DNA from: Siderastrea siderea
Lineage: Eukaryota; Cnidaria; Anthozoa; Scleractinia; Rhizangiidae
Direction: 5' to 3'
DNA: 64,000 bases
NCBI GenBank assembly: GCA_964030785.1
Contig: OZ034967.1
Coordinates: 64,217,742 to 64,281,741 of the forward strand
The notes under the pieces: model-generated
The model's database searches: none
What the model saw: the letters and a program-made list of their open reading frames with translations, nothing else
Told to the model about the DNA's origin: nothing
Shown here: positions 52,098-64,000 of the stretch, in pieces
How positions within the stretch are numbered: the stretch's first letter is position 1
How the letters are laid out: every line of letters begins with the position of its first letter
Made by a program: the position numbers and the translations under genes

Positions 52098-52860
52098 ATA
52101 TATGTATGATCTGCCTATGATCATTTTTTTGTGAGGCAATAATGACGGTTTATTATATTAGTGGTCTAGTCTAACATTAATAAATATATGTAGTTTATTA
52201 AGGTTGTGTTGATGCGCATTATATAAATTAATAGCTATTAGACGTGATGCAAGGACTTTTCTCAGGGAGGAATATTGTCCACTTGTCAAAAATGTTGACA
52301 ATGGGACAAGATCAAACGTTTGATTTTCAAACGCTTGTTTATTTAACCGGAAATAAATAACTCTAACTCATAAAACGGTTCCAGCTGCTTTTCAGTTCGC
52401 AAACATCCTGCATTGTGGTAATCTGCAATTTTCGAACACAACTGAACCGACTCGAACAAAATCAAACGCAGTCGAATTTGGTCCAACGATAGAGTTCAAT
52501 TTTGACAAAAAAGTCCTTTCCCGGAAGGTAAGATTGTTACAGTTAAATAAATTGCCCAGGCATAAGGGCAATTTATATGTGTAGCTTTGCTATAAATTAG
52601 GGATTGTGTAATTTGTCAGGATAGCTATTTTTCAGAGGTGGCTCGCAGGCACACCGCGGAAATTCAGTACTGGCTAAAGGAAGTGGAACAGACGCATATC
52701 TGTTTCAGGAAAAAAACACACACACACACGCACACACGTTTTACTGTTTCCACCCGGTACTGCTGTCCTAAGAATCCAGCCAGGAAGCAAATTATACTAC
52801 ATGTAGACAAAACAAATGGATTGTTTTCTACCGAACGCAGTCTCCAAAAATGCGTTTTTC
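52098..52860. other. Copy B continuation
   Basis: Non-coding; matches about 27055-27818. A short (CA)n run lies at about 52715-52737. Confidence 0.65.
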
Positions 52861-55800
52861 GGCGATAAATTATTGGTTTAGCCTAATAGCTCAGTCTCAT
52901 TCGAGAATTGAGATGGGAAATTTAAAAGATTAATGAGTACCGTTTACGTTTTTACTACACATTAAATTGTCCATCGGCTACGGCGATTCGAAACAGGCTC
53001 CTAAGTGTGTCATACAGCGCAGCGCAGGCTCCTGTGTGTCATACAGCGGTGCATGTGAGAGTTTGAGAGGGGACGACGAAGGCTACAGACTGTGTGTTGA
53101 AACCGCCATCCCTCCTCCGTGTAATATAGCTGTCAGTGATCGTTCGGCTAGATGTCAACTTTTTTTATCGAGTCTTAAACCTCCATAAGAAAAATAAAAG
53201 ACGGTGCTGCAAAATGAAATATAAGAAATCAGACTAATCACAATAAAACAAGAAAACCTGTGGTTTATCAAAGATGGCCCTTACAATTTGGAATTATACC
53301 GTCATAACAAAATAAATTCATAATTACACGTGTTATTTAATTTCCTGTTTTACCCGGAAAAGGTTTCAAAAAGCCTCAGGAAGTCCAAGGCCCGACGATA
53401 TGTGTGCCTCATTTATCGGTTGCCGACGTTCTCAATGATGTGCAAATCAAGTCTTCTAGAGCTTTTCCATTTGTTTTCACCTTTTAAATGGCGCATTTTG
53501 ATCCGTATGATGTTCAAAACCCTCTTGAAAACTGTTGCGTATATTATGTACAATAATCGGTGCCATCGCCATTTTTTTGTCATTCTGATAGACTAACAAA
53601 CTCTTTCAAGAGTCCACTGAAACCTCCAAATATAAGGACTGCAATACATGGCCAAGCCCCTAAGAAAACCAAGGTGAAACATTTTCATGGAAGTAATAAG
53701 GAGACAATCGAGGAAGTCAGAATGCTGCTGTATTTATTATGATTAATCGTCAGCATCTTCATTCGGATTTCCATTGTTTGTCAAGAAAATTATGTGCAAC
53801 CATGTTTTTGCATCGCAACGTGAACATTGAACATTGCATTGAGTCCAAAAGTCAGAATACCGCACAAATGTGCTCAGGTAAACTATAGCAACTAAATAGG
53901 GCAATAAGGCCACGTTGGTAGCGGGCATTACCGCTAAATCGCTGACTTTGTCACTTTCAGCCACATCCCACACGCCTTACATTTTCTTGTTATCTTCATG
54001 TGGGATCCCTGAGCCTAAGTCCCTGAGGCCTAACAAGGCCGAAACAGCTGTCCATGGCTGCTAATGCTTGGGCTCACTTTTTTCTGGTAGTTTTAGGGGT
54101 AATGACCGCTACCAACGTGGCCATACTGCCCTATTTAGTGGCTATAGTTTACCTGAGCATATTGAGCATATTTGTACGGTATTCTGACTTTGTCACTTTT
54201 AGCCACATCCACAAGCCTTACAGTTTGAGTCCAACTTTCTTTAAAACCCAAGCATGTTTGTACACGGAGAACTATGTAGCGGGTGCAAGACAGCAGTTTT
54301 GCTTCTAGTACATCATTTAAGGCAGGCAAATGCCAATAGATTATAATTAACAATTGGTTCATGCTTTAGCGTGCGTACATCGAGTTATGGATGCACGCGG
54401 GAAGTTTGGAGAGCACGAGAGAAGCGTAAGAGTTGCTCGAGGTACAGCCGAGAGCAACTCTAGCTTCTTGAAAATTTGTAATAAGAATCGTAAATTACGC
54501 AGTTGATTCAAACGTGTCACCGTCGCTGGTATTTACCGCAATTTACTTCAGTCGGTTAAAATTCAGCTGCTTTTCAAAACTGAATTCAAAACACAAGTTC
54601 GTACCAGCTCGTCGGAATTGAACGTTGTAAACAAGAAGACAAGCGGAGCAGTTTTTTTCTGATTAAATACAAAATTCTCTTATCTAGATGAGTGAGAAAC
54701 TTGCGTTTTAATTCGAAGTTGGTTCACTTGGAAAGCCGTATTTGTTAATTGATGGAAACATCGCTACATCTGTGCAATGTTAACATTATAAAAACACTGT
54801 CTGTTCGAAATAAACTTTTCCGGTTGATGTTTAGAGAACATTAAAACGGAAATATTAACCTATGAAGGTTCCAACTGACCAGTTTGTAGTTTTCTTGGTA
54901 CTTTCGGGGTGTCGCTTTGGCAAAATTTCCTGCATTTTGTACTCTGATAATGTCTCGCTTCTCCATCGTTGTTATTCGTTGCCTTCGGGGCTAAAAATTC
55001 TAATCCCACAAAATAACTGGGTAATTCATCATCACCCTGAAAGACTGTTGTGTTAGAATTTGATTCGTTTTCCATTTTCTTTCCCAAAAATGTTCGAAGA
55101 CTGGCAGGCTGCTCGTGACAGAAAAAAATTCTGTGGCGAGGTAACAGGATAAAAGTTGCTCACGCCATCAGCGTGCAGTCAATAGGATTATGGATGCACG
55201 CTTACTTATTGTCATTTTGATTGCGCGATTTGCTAGTTATGTTATAACTAGAAATACGTGATTTGCATAACCTCGCAAAGCTCGGGCAAGGGTGCACCAC
55301 AAAATTGAGCGATGGGGGTGGGGAGGGGATAGAATTTCGGTTTAACTGGAGGTGTGGATGGATGGCTCGACATTCTGGTTCCCAGTCGCTTCCATGTAAC
55401 TTGCATCCAATCCCCTGTCATCTTAAAATCTAATGCACAGGAATTTGGTACGAGTTTGCAAGTTTAATTTGAGCTAACTGCTGTATGCAACTGGATACAA
55501 AAATATGTTCACCCCCCCCCCCCCCCGCCACCACCACCTCCTCTCTTCATACTGACATTGCTCTCTAGAGAGGATGCATAGTATTGTTGTGGACCTGTTG
55601 TCCAAGACAGTGGTGTTTCTGTTTATTTTGGTTGGGTGAGAGTAGGTTTATCAGAAATGCAGTTCAAATTCCAACTTTTAACTGCACGGATGTTATCTCC
55701 AACATTAACCCAGCTGTTTCCTTTGGATGCTGTTGTTCAGTTTTTGTTCTATTTACTGGATATTGACAAGTGTCGATAGCTAAAACAATTCGTTATTTCC

Positions 55801-56045
55801 CATGAATGGTTGAGATGGCAGGGGTCTATTACTGCTGAAGAGTGATGCTGCGCAGAAATACATTGTCGGTACAGCTGGGTTAAAAGAATTATTCTTTTTT
55901 ACCCAAAAATTGAAATGAGACACAGAATAATGGCAAACAAATACTGATGTGGTAACATGTTAATTCATTCCCCCAAAATATTATAAAACATACTGTAAAA
56001 ATTGGATTGGATAATTGTCACAATAAAATAATACATGTACATTAA
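52861..56045. other. Non-coding stretch with local inverted repeats
   Basis: No gene recognised. Segments at about 53872-53945 and 54100-54165 are inverted copies (GGCCACGTTGGTAGCGG against CCGCTACCAACGTGGCC). Both are followed in the same direction by CTGACTTTGTCACTTT. A hairpin AGAGTTGCTC/GAGCAACTCT lies at about 54429-54463. A poly-C run lies at about 55511-55527. Confidence 0.4.
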
Positions 56046-56214
56046 CCCTTGAAGCCCCAGTGACCAGCACCTCCCTACAATAGCAATGCTTTAATGAGGT
56101 CATTAGAAGGAATAGTGTTAATGTCAGTAGAAAGAAGTTCTCTGCACTAGTACTACAAGAACTGTATGAATACCAGTAAGGAGAATTTGTAGGTTTACAT
56201 TGGGGCTGAAAGGG
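56046..56214. mobile_element. Small TTAA-type MITE
   Basis: TTAA at 56042-56045, left end CCCTTGAAGCCCCA, right end TGGGGCTGAAAGGG, then TCAA as a degraded duplication. No coding content. Confidence 0.6.
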
Positions 56215-57585
56215 TCAATTGGTATGGAAAGCAAGAGTAGTTAATTAAGGGAACGGGTGAATGTAAATTATAGCATGTGAAACCTTTAGAAGTAAGTAAA
56301 CTTTCACATAGACAATTCATGTTGAAGGTGATCAGGATCTCAAATCCCATGATCTTGGGATTGCTTGTGCATTGCGAGGAGAGCTGTGATGCTGGTCACT
56401 ATATGTAGCATAAAATTTATCAATAATTAATGTTAAGCAGTATTTTTTGTTTCACATCAAATACATACATGAATGTACCTATCCCCGCTAAACATTAAGT
56501 GGTAAATGCTAGGAGCAGAGCAATACTTGTAAGTGCATTATTTTCTATCCAAATTTCTAATCAATCTGAATATTATTTTTTTTTAACTATTCACAGGATC
56601 AATATCTGAAACGGAAAACATAAACTCTTATAAATTGTTACTTATTAAATTTGAATTATTTTTTCAAATATTTTTTGGGAAACGTCCTAAACTTAAAATT
56701 TAAACTCTTTTTACTGCTTATACACAAATATGCACTGTTTGGGGAACTGAAAGCTATTTTGGGAAATAATTTAATTTCTCTCGTGTAATCTGCGGTTTTG
56801 ATCACACTTGGAAAAATAATTATATGATGATAATTACTGCTACATCAAGGGTAAAGATAATGGTAGAGAGAGGGAATAATTTTGAGCCAATCTGTTCACA
56901 CCATCCTTTGGAAAGGTATTCTCGCAAAAGTATTTTGATGATCGTGTATTTTTGGTCGCCTCTCTTTGCGTCTAACAAAATCAGTTTGTCGAAGCACTTC
57001 TAGTCGGTGTCGCCGGTCCGGCCTGATCGGTTTCTGCACACATTAGTTTGTGGTCGCTGAGTTCATTCTCATTACTCAGTAGGGGTGTGACTGAATTATA
57101 ATTTCGAAGACCTTGTATCGATTCTCGCGTTGGTGGGGAATCTCGTTTTGTAGCGCTGTGCTATTAAGCTACATTTACTACGTGGTCTATGCTCTAGATT
57201 TCTCGCCTGTGATATTCAAGTCTCCTGTTTGTGTCCTGCTGACAGCTTTAGTCTTCGCTAGGCCATTACCGGTAAACGATGTTCTCTACCGTGCTTTCTA
57301 GTCTTCGACTCTTTCGCCTTTGTCGTTCGCGCTGAATTTCAAGTCGGCGTTCACGCTGAGTTTCAGTGGTAACCCCCCCCCCCGGAATAGATTTCCAGCC
57401 ACTTGCTAAATCAGGCGCTGCTTCTTTGCTTGCATCAGAAATTAGTCCAGTAACTTGCTCACAGACGATGAATTACAAACATGTCCGCGAGCACGCAAAT
57501 GTAAGCAGCGAAGAAACATGAGAGTGCGCAACTGTCAGCGGTCGCGATTTGGTTTTGTTGCTAGGCAACTGTGCGGACACCTTCG

Positions 57586-57635
<50 letters not shown>

Positions 57636-58006
57636 AATTTGTGTTTCGATTTTCCGAAGTACAGTGCTCGATACGTTAAAGTAGAGCGTAATATATATTT
57701 TGAAAATAGAAAAAAACTACACTTTCATCCCGACAAGCCTGTTTCGTGATTGCTCACTCTTCAGGGGATTTTAATGATAAGAATACTCTCAAGCGTCGTA
57801 TATATATACTTATAATTTACATGATCAATGATGCAGAAAATTTGATGCAGAAAATTTGAATGTTCAAGTGTTTAGTTGTTACATAGCAACGCTTTGTTCC
57901 TGTGACGGCAAGAAGATTTAAGTTCGTTACGTTTGTTGAGTGATGACAGATCAGGTCGGCAGATGATTAGCAATTTCTCTTTCAGACAAAGATTGCATCT
58001 TTTGCT
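56215..58006. other. Non-coding stretch with (TA)n
   Basis: No gene recognised. A (TA)n run occupies about 57589-57631 and a C run lies at 57374-57383. Confidence 0.4.
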
Positions 58007-58505
58007 TACCTGATTTTATGAAAACCGGGCCAGCCTGCAAAACTGCAGTTGTACTGACATGCTAAGGAAAATGCCTCCCTTTGCCTAAAAGTACACTCTG
58101 CAAGCTATTTCTTACCACCTGAGGTCATCTAGTAGCCATCAAACAGCTAATCTAGTCTTGAATCAGTGCTCTGCAGCTATTTTCAGCTCTTCAAAATTAA
58201 ACCACCTGCAAATCAGAGTGTCGAGCTCAGGGAGTGAACATATACAAACACTAACCTACATGTATGCTGTCCCATCCCTCCCCCACTGTCTGACATTTGC
58301 CGCCTGAGGTGTCAACTCACTGGCACGGCGACGGCTAACAGCTCCGGCAAAAAGGAGCTATTCATCTGAGTGCAAAACAGCTTAGCAAGCGGTTCGGAAT
58401 TAAGTCAGTGTGCTTGACTTGCAAGAATAATAACACAAAAATCGGTAGAGATTAAACTAAAGACCTGAGTTTTGACCAACCCTACCCCCCCTGGATTGAG
58501 ATGGG
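58007..58505 (+). repeat. 499-bp direct repeat, copy 1
   Basis: Starts TACCTGATTTTATGAAAACC, ends GGATTGAGATGGG. Copy 2 is at 58793-59291, with few substitutions (for example ACAAACAC against ACAGACAC). About 287 bp separates them. Confidence 0.85.
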
Positions 58506-58792
58506 GGGACCCCAAATGCAGGTGGTCTGTTAGCCCTGTCCCCGTAGAGTTGCTGGGAACTAGCCTTGACAGTCTCCCCCCAGAAAATAAACCGCTAGCC
58601 TAAGGTGGAGATGGCAGCGAGTCCACCCGGGTCGCGGAGTAAAATTAGTGATTCCGTTTTCAAAAATCCAGGTATATATCTCAGGCAAATGCAATTTTTT
58701 CCACTTTAATGTGCTGCTTTAGGCCCCACCACATCATGCAAGTGACAAACGCAGTGAATTCACTGCCCGCTCGGTCATTCACGCGAGATATC

Positions 58793-59291
58793 TACCTGAT
58801 TTTATGAAAACCGGGCCAGCCTGCAAAACTGCAGTTGTACTGACATGCTAAGGAAAATGCCTCCCTTTGCCTAAAAGTACACTCTGCAAGCTATTTCTTA
58901 CCACCTGAGGTCATCTAGTAGCCATCAAACAGCTAATCTAGTCTTGAATCAGTGCTCTGCAGCTATTTTCAGCTCTTCAAAATTAAACCACCTGCAAATC
59001 AGAGTGTCGAGCTCAGGGAGTGAACATATACAGACACTAACCTACATGTGTGCTGTCCCATCCCTCCCCCACTGTCTGACATTTGCCGCCTGAGGTGTCA
59101 ACTCACTGGCACGGCGACGGCTAACAGCTCCGGCAAAAAGGAGCTATTCATCTGAGTGCAAAACAGCTTAGCAAGCGGTTCGGAATTAAGTCAGTGTGCT
59201 TGACTTGCAAGAATAATAACAAAAAAATCGGTAGAGATTAAACTAAAGACCCAAGTTTTGACCAACCCTACCCCCCCTGGATTGAGATGGG
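58793..59291 (+). repeat. 499-bp direct repeat, copy 2
   Basis: See copy 1; offset 786 bp. No LTR hallmarks (no TG...CA ends, no primer-binding site seen), so a tandem duplication with loss of the last spacer is more likely. Confidence 0.85.
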
Positions 59292-61659
59292 AGTTATTGT
59301 GGTTGCTGTGAGGCATTCTATGGAACTCACTGTAGGTAGAGTTTAAATGTGGCTCTTCAAGTGGCACTGAAAATAGAAATATAAGATACTTTAATTGTCT
59401 GAACTATAAGAACAGAAGGTTTTGGAACTTATCTCATGATGAGATTGACAGCGAAATATTCAGGAGGTGGAAGTAAAAGAAGAACAGTAGTTGCTAGGCT
59501 TGATTCTTTGAGTAAATTGAACTACTGAAATGTGAATAAAATATTGAACACAGAGTCACAGAAAACAGGCCAAGTTGAAGGATTAGTGCAGTTTTTGTTT
59601 GTGTGGCTCTTAAGCCAAATTCAGTTACAGACAGTTAATTCCCTTTTTCTGAGACTTACTAATACTTTTTCTTTGAACTTTGAAGAAAATTATCCATGGA
59701 GCTTGAAATCCGCAAACTTAAATATGTGATATTCAAGTATTAAAAAAGTTATGAAAGGCTGTTGTGATACGCTAATAGTTACTTGGCAGCAATTGAGCTG
59801 CTGTCTTTCTTGATCACGAAAGTGAAGTTGGGTTCAGGTTTCAAATTCGGAGAATAGTTCTTTGTAAGTTTTATTTACGAACATTACTGTAGTTTATTAA
59901 AGAAAGCGAAAATTATTAAGCCAGTCTGGAGGGAAAATGAGAGCGGCAAACCCTCTTACTTTTAGTATCAGAAAGTTAAAAGTGTAAAATAATGAATAAG
60001 CTATATAGCAATGTTCAAATTAATGCCTGTATTAGCGCATTTGTTTTTTACGCCGTGGAAATCCTGTCATTTCTGGCAAATACATCTCAATGATAATTTA
60101 AAAAGTGAAATGCTTACCTTTGAAGGTTTCGTGAGAGATATGTGCAGCCATCGTAGCTCTGTGGAAGTTTATCGGTCGTTCATCTTTCGGCCCGGTTCTT
60201 AATCATTGCACGTTGGTACAATTCAGAAGGACAGAAGGTCCAAAACTTGTTTACCCCTGCTCTGACTGAAATAACGTTACTGGAACTACTGAAATCTTTC
60301 TTCTGTACTCCACAAATACAACGCCTCGCTTGCTTCTATCATTTTAGGTCCAGGAACCGTGAAGCATGCCGGGTGCGGGATTGCGGAAAATTAATTCAGA
60401 GTTTAAAAGAACGAGGCATATAACAAATGTACTGTTTTGTTATTCTTTTGTTATTCAATGAGATGCAAATGAGTGTGCGGCGTTTTTCTGCAATCCCGCA
60501 CCTTAGAGGCATGCCGGCACTCCGGCAGTAGTTGTACTAGTAGCGGATTCGACATTATTTATATCGCCGGCTCATCTTTCAGTTTTAATTTCCGTCAGTT
60601 TTATTGTTTTTGCACTATTCTCCTTTCTTCCAACATTTTTGCTGCATACATGTATAGCCGTCACCTTAGCATGTGCGAATATTTTATTGTTTTATTTTTT
60701 TTAACTATTGAAAAAACACAAATTAAAAAATTCCCACGCGCAAAAGCGACAGCTACAAGCGTATCCTGGAAATAAATCCACTCTTTTAAGAAACTGACTA
60801 AAAGAATTAACATAGATATGGAGTGCTTATAAAGACTTTATTTTTGAGGAAGTAAGATTTTCCCACCTCCTGCGTTTGTAACCGGTTGGCGGGAGGTTAG
60901 GGGCGGTTTTGTTTTTTTTTTTTTTTCAAAATAGATGGCAAATGGTCGAAGGGCATTTTTTCCCAAATTTTCGTCCAAATTCGAAGCACATTAATGCTTT
61001 GCTGGTCGATTTTACATCAAATGGAAAGTAACTGCTGAAATCCAAGGCCAAAGAATTAAAAATAGGACCATGACACAAAATTTGAATTTTTTCCGGTAAG
61101 GCGTTATGGGCCTTTAATCCGCTGAAAAGAGCGATTATTTTTCAATTCACTGCACAGGTGATCATTTTTTTAAATTGCCGTGCACGTCATTACAATTGCC
61201 CTCAGAAAATCGTATGTGCATGAAACCGCTCTCTTAGACAGGTAATTTAATTCAACTCTGAAAAAAATGTACTCTCATACATTTTTCGCCACACGCCTGC
61301 GATGTGAGGAATATATGTGACCTGAAGTCACAAAAAACGTGCAATCATGATAAAAGGCGCAAACATGCAAACAAACAAACAAACAAACAAACAAACAATC
61401 AAACAAACAAACAACTGCAAAGAAGTGATGTTTTTATTTCGTAGCGAAAACTAGACTTACTTCGACCGGTAACACCGCTTCAAGTCAAAATCATATTTTT
61501 GTTATATTTTATTTTGTAGGTTAGATCCTTAGCAGGAAAGAGACGACAGAGAACTAACGTTTAAGAAACATTCCATACTGGAAATTTTTTGTCGCTCTAA
61601 AAATCTCACCTGGTCCTTTGCATGACATCCCAGAAACCGCAGAGATCCTTTGGCACTAA
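59292..61659. other. Non-coding stretch with (AAAC)n
   Basis: No gene recognised. An (AAAC)n run lies at about 61368-61412. Confidence 0.4.
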
Positions 61660-62128
61660 AAGAGGGTCTTAATGGCTGGTGGCTTTTACGCAGAGTTAAA
61701 ATTTTGGCTTTTTACGGCTAACGGTTATTTTCTTTCTGTCACGGTTAACAAAAAACTTAAAAATTAATGTGTATCGTTTTATAAAGTAAAAAAAATAGTT
61801 TTTACTGTGGTGATAAACATTTAAGGTCCATTCTGGGTAGAAAAAAAAAAACAGATAATTACTTAATAAGTTAAGAATCTTAATTTTGGCTTTCTTTCGG
61901 GACCAGGGTAAAATATGTAGCCGTCCTACTCGCATTAGCCGCGAGACAAGACATACAAATAATCTAACAAGAGATAGTGATACTTTCAAAATGACAAATC
62001 GTGGCTACAAAAGATTTTTACGGTTGACTTTTTTTTACGACTAACGGTTAAGATATTTCAATTTTTATGCCTAACGACTAAATTTTTGGTCGTTTTACGG
62101 CTAACGGTTGCCCCATTGAGACCCTCCT
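61660..62128. mobile_element. MITE with GAGGGTCT ends
   Basis: GAGGGTCTTAATGG (61662-61675) against the reverse complement of CCATTGAGACCCTC (62113-62126), one mismatch. CTAAAA flanks both sides as a possible target duplication. Subterminal TTTTACGGCTAACGGTTA motifs occur near both ends. Confidence 0.6.
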
Positions 62129-62635
62129 AAAACGATGCGGACTTGAAATGTCACGCAAACAGCCAAACTGCACGTGGTGATAAAATAACCCTAGCTTGTG
62201 CCGACTTGCTCTGAGTCTAACCAATTACGGCCAATAAGTAAACTCGTAGTTAGTTAGGAGTAAGGTTATTACTGCCTGGTAATTCAAGGCACTTCTAATC
62301 AGAAATTGCAAAGAAATTTAACCAATCGTGATCGATAATTACTGATTTAAATAGTCAAAATAGCAACTCTTAGGGTAACGGGGTTGATACTAGGCTTGCC
62401 GTTAAAGCTTTATTGAGATTGCCTTCTCTGAAAAATTTTGAAAAAGCTAGTTTGAGGTTTGTTTAAAAGACGTGATTTGAAGTAAGCTTCTCTCTGCAGT
62501 TAACCCACTCCTACATGTTTGAGGTCTGGAATTAAATTGGTTATCTACTGGGCGGCCACATATAAAGATTACACGGTATTATTTGTTAAAGCTAAGCCCA
62601 CTAAAACTATATTTTATGGACTAGGAGTTAAAGTT

Positions 62636-63648
62636 TCACAGATCCTCATCATCAATGTCTCGATCAGTGCCCGCTAATGAGGAGTAGAACCGTCTCGCAG
62701 TTTCAGACAAATATTTTTCAGCAAGCTTTATACAGTTTTGTTTCACATCATTGCGAACGGGCTTCTTTTCTTGCCTTACTGGAACCAAATCGTTGGGATT
62801 CAATTGATCAACGCCTTGCTTTTTCTTCACAAATGAGACGATGCTTGGGTTCTCTCTCGTGTCCATTGTAAACCTGATAAATGCTGTTTCGGTGTGATTG
62901 CTCAACTGCAAATTTCCTTCCTGATTGGCAATTTCTCCACAACCAAAATTTATAAACGCAATCTTCCTCACCTCGAATTTTTGCTTTTCACTTTTGCTTT
63001 TGCTTTTCACTTCTGGCAACGTATTTCATCCTTAAAAAGGATTTATAATCCATAATCCAATCCAGATCAACCCAGTAGCTTTGCACGTTATTCAGGTGGC
63101 TATTTCGCAAAGTTAATGACCATTCTTCGGGAGTTTCAATTTTTTCTTGGGAGTTAAAGAACTGCTGAATACAGCCAAAACGTCTGTCACAAATCGAATA
63201 TGAGTGTCCCTCCAACAAAAATTTAAGGTCGACTCGAAGAAATTCTCCCTTTCTTACGAGATAGTCAAGGTAAAAAAACAAATAGCATTCTTTGAACTGC
63301 GCTGGAGAATTGTCTGCCCAAAGTATAAGGTGATGAAACTTTCCGTATTTTTCCTGAAGTCTAATCAGTAGATAATTCAGCAAAGATATTACCTCGTTCG
63401 GACCGCTTCCCCCAATAGATTCATCGTAAAAGAAACAATGAATGACATCTTCGTTGGCACAGTAGATTCCAAAAAGGTTAGTCCTTAGTTTTCTCGCGTA
63501 ATGGGAATCTTGCGAGGAAATATTTGGCGACGGCAAAGCCTTATGATAATCCATTTGTAGTGTGAGCACCCTTGGAAACATATCAGTGCAGGCAGGATGA
63601 TGTACTTCAAACTTACCGATTTGTAAGTCGAGTTTAAATTTGGGTACA
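62636..63648 (-). pseudogene. Transposon-type DUF7869-like protein, frameshifted
   Basis: The upstream part (frame open from about 63648; first ATG 63581) has LTLQMDYHKALPSPNIS, YDESIGGSGPNEV, LILWADNSPAQFKE and GHSYSICDRRFG. This pattern is found in repeated cnidarian and arthropod proteins and looks like an RNase-H-fold transposase core with Asp residues in MDY, ADN and CDR. It stops at 62988. A second frame (63019-62636) continues with KIAFINFGCGEIANQ and an acidic end. The switch lies in a low-complexity GCAAAAGCAAAAGTGAAAAGCAAAA stretch, so an indel there is likely. 5' exons or the N-terminal half are not seen. Family name is from memory and tentative. Confidence 0.6.
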
Positions 63649-64000
63649 AGTCAATGTATACTCATTATTTATTTCTTTGCGAAATAGCTTTAATCAGATA
63701 AATCTAGTTTTTTGCTGAAATGACGCAAGCAACGTGGTTGCATGTCATACGCAATCTTCAAGAGGAAGTTTTTCCTGAAAATCACGCAGCAAGTTCTCAG
63801 TTTGCACGGCGTGGTTCCAGCGTAAATTGTGCCAGAAGTCGGACCGAATTTTTAATGAGACATTCCATCTTTCTATTTATGTAACCTTGAAATGGTTTAT
63901 TCACAATTGATGCCGTTACGTTTTTCAACTAGGGAAATCTTTGCGATATGAAACTAACAAAAATTAGCTTTGATCATCTATGATGCAATACAAGCTGTCG
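63649..64000. other. Non-coding stretch to window end
   Basis: No gene recognised; could contain an upstream intron or 5' part of the leftward gene. Confidence 0.35.

Noticed and set aside
58007..59291. Solo or paired LTRs
   Set aside because: No TG...CA ends, primer-binding site or polypurine tract, and only 287 bp between repeats.

Overview
The window looks like nuclear DNA of an anthozoan cnidarian, most likely a stony coral. It has low gene density, many TTAA-flanked non-autonomous transposons, tRNA-derived SINEs and LINEs with trinucleotide tails. It also holds a tandem family of two-exon, phase-1 class A GPCR genes. Species was not determined, and no database search was run.

Layout: 0-7.97 kb is non-coding DNA with a TTAA-flanked element, a SINE and a broken LINE that carries a palindromic element inside its ORF. 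GPCR 1 (intact, 299 aa) is at 8.07-9.55 kb, with a TTAA-flanked element inserted exactly at its stop codon. 9.6-19.8 kb is non-coding with repeats. GPCR 2 (one-base deletion) is at 19.84-20.97 kb and GPCR 3 (intact) at 23.77-26.17 kb. From 27.8 kb a partial copy of the GPCR 3 region begins. It keeps only exon 2 (GPCR 4, 46.94-47.39 kb) and has been split by three later insertions: an 18.5-kb Polinton, a 3.14-kb element with an 8-bp target duplication, and a 0.65-kb palindromic element. The GPCR 3 copy preserves the three empty sites. 52.1-62.6 kb is repeats and unexplained sequence. A frameshifted transposon-type gene lies at 62.6-63.6 kb.

The centrepiece is a complete Polinton/Maverick (endogenous virus-like element) at 28280-46802. 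It has ~787-bp terminal inverted repeats starting AG and a 6-bp target duplication CCCTCT. It encodes protein-primed DNA polymerase B, a chromodomain integrase, an adenovirus-type protease, an A32-like packaging ATPase, double-jelly-roll major capsid, penton, several minor virion proteins, parvovirus-like PLA2, a tail-fibre-like protein, a lectin-like protein, a two-segment membrane protein, an AT-hook/zinc protein, a Bro-N/nuclease gene and a VLTF3/TFIIB-like factor. This copy is damaged: an in-frame stop in the capsid gene, loss of the protease catalytic His, and a 100-bp tandem duplication that breaks the Bro gene.

The observations most worth checking concern gene expression in this element. 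(1) Protease, PLA2 and integrase have no suitable start codon; each lies in the -1 frame of an overlapping upstream ORF. At the PLA2-integrase overlap there is a perfectly phased A AAA AAC heptamer, a 7-nt spacer and a 10-bp stem, the textbook layout of a -1 programmed frameshift. A frameshifted product would be a PLA2-integrase fusion, by analogy with Gag-Pol. (2) Six virion-protein transcription units carry TCTAA 12-15 nt before the ATG. This resembles the TCTA late promoter described for Cafeteria roenbergensis virus and mavirus, and it is absent from polymerase, Bro, ATPase and VLTF3-like genes. The three frameshift ORFs lack their own motif plus start, which fits the first observation.
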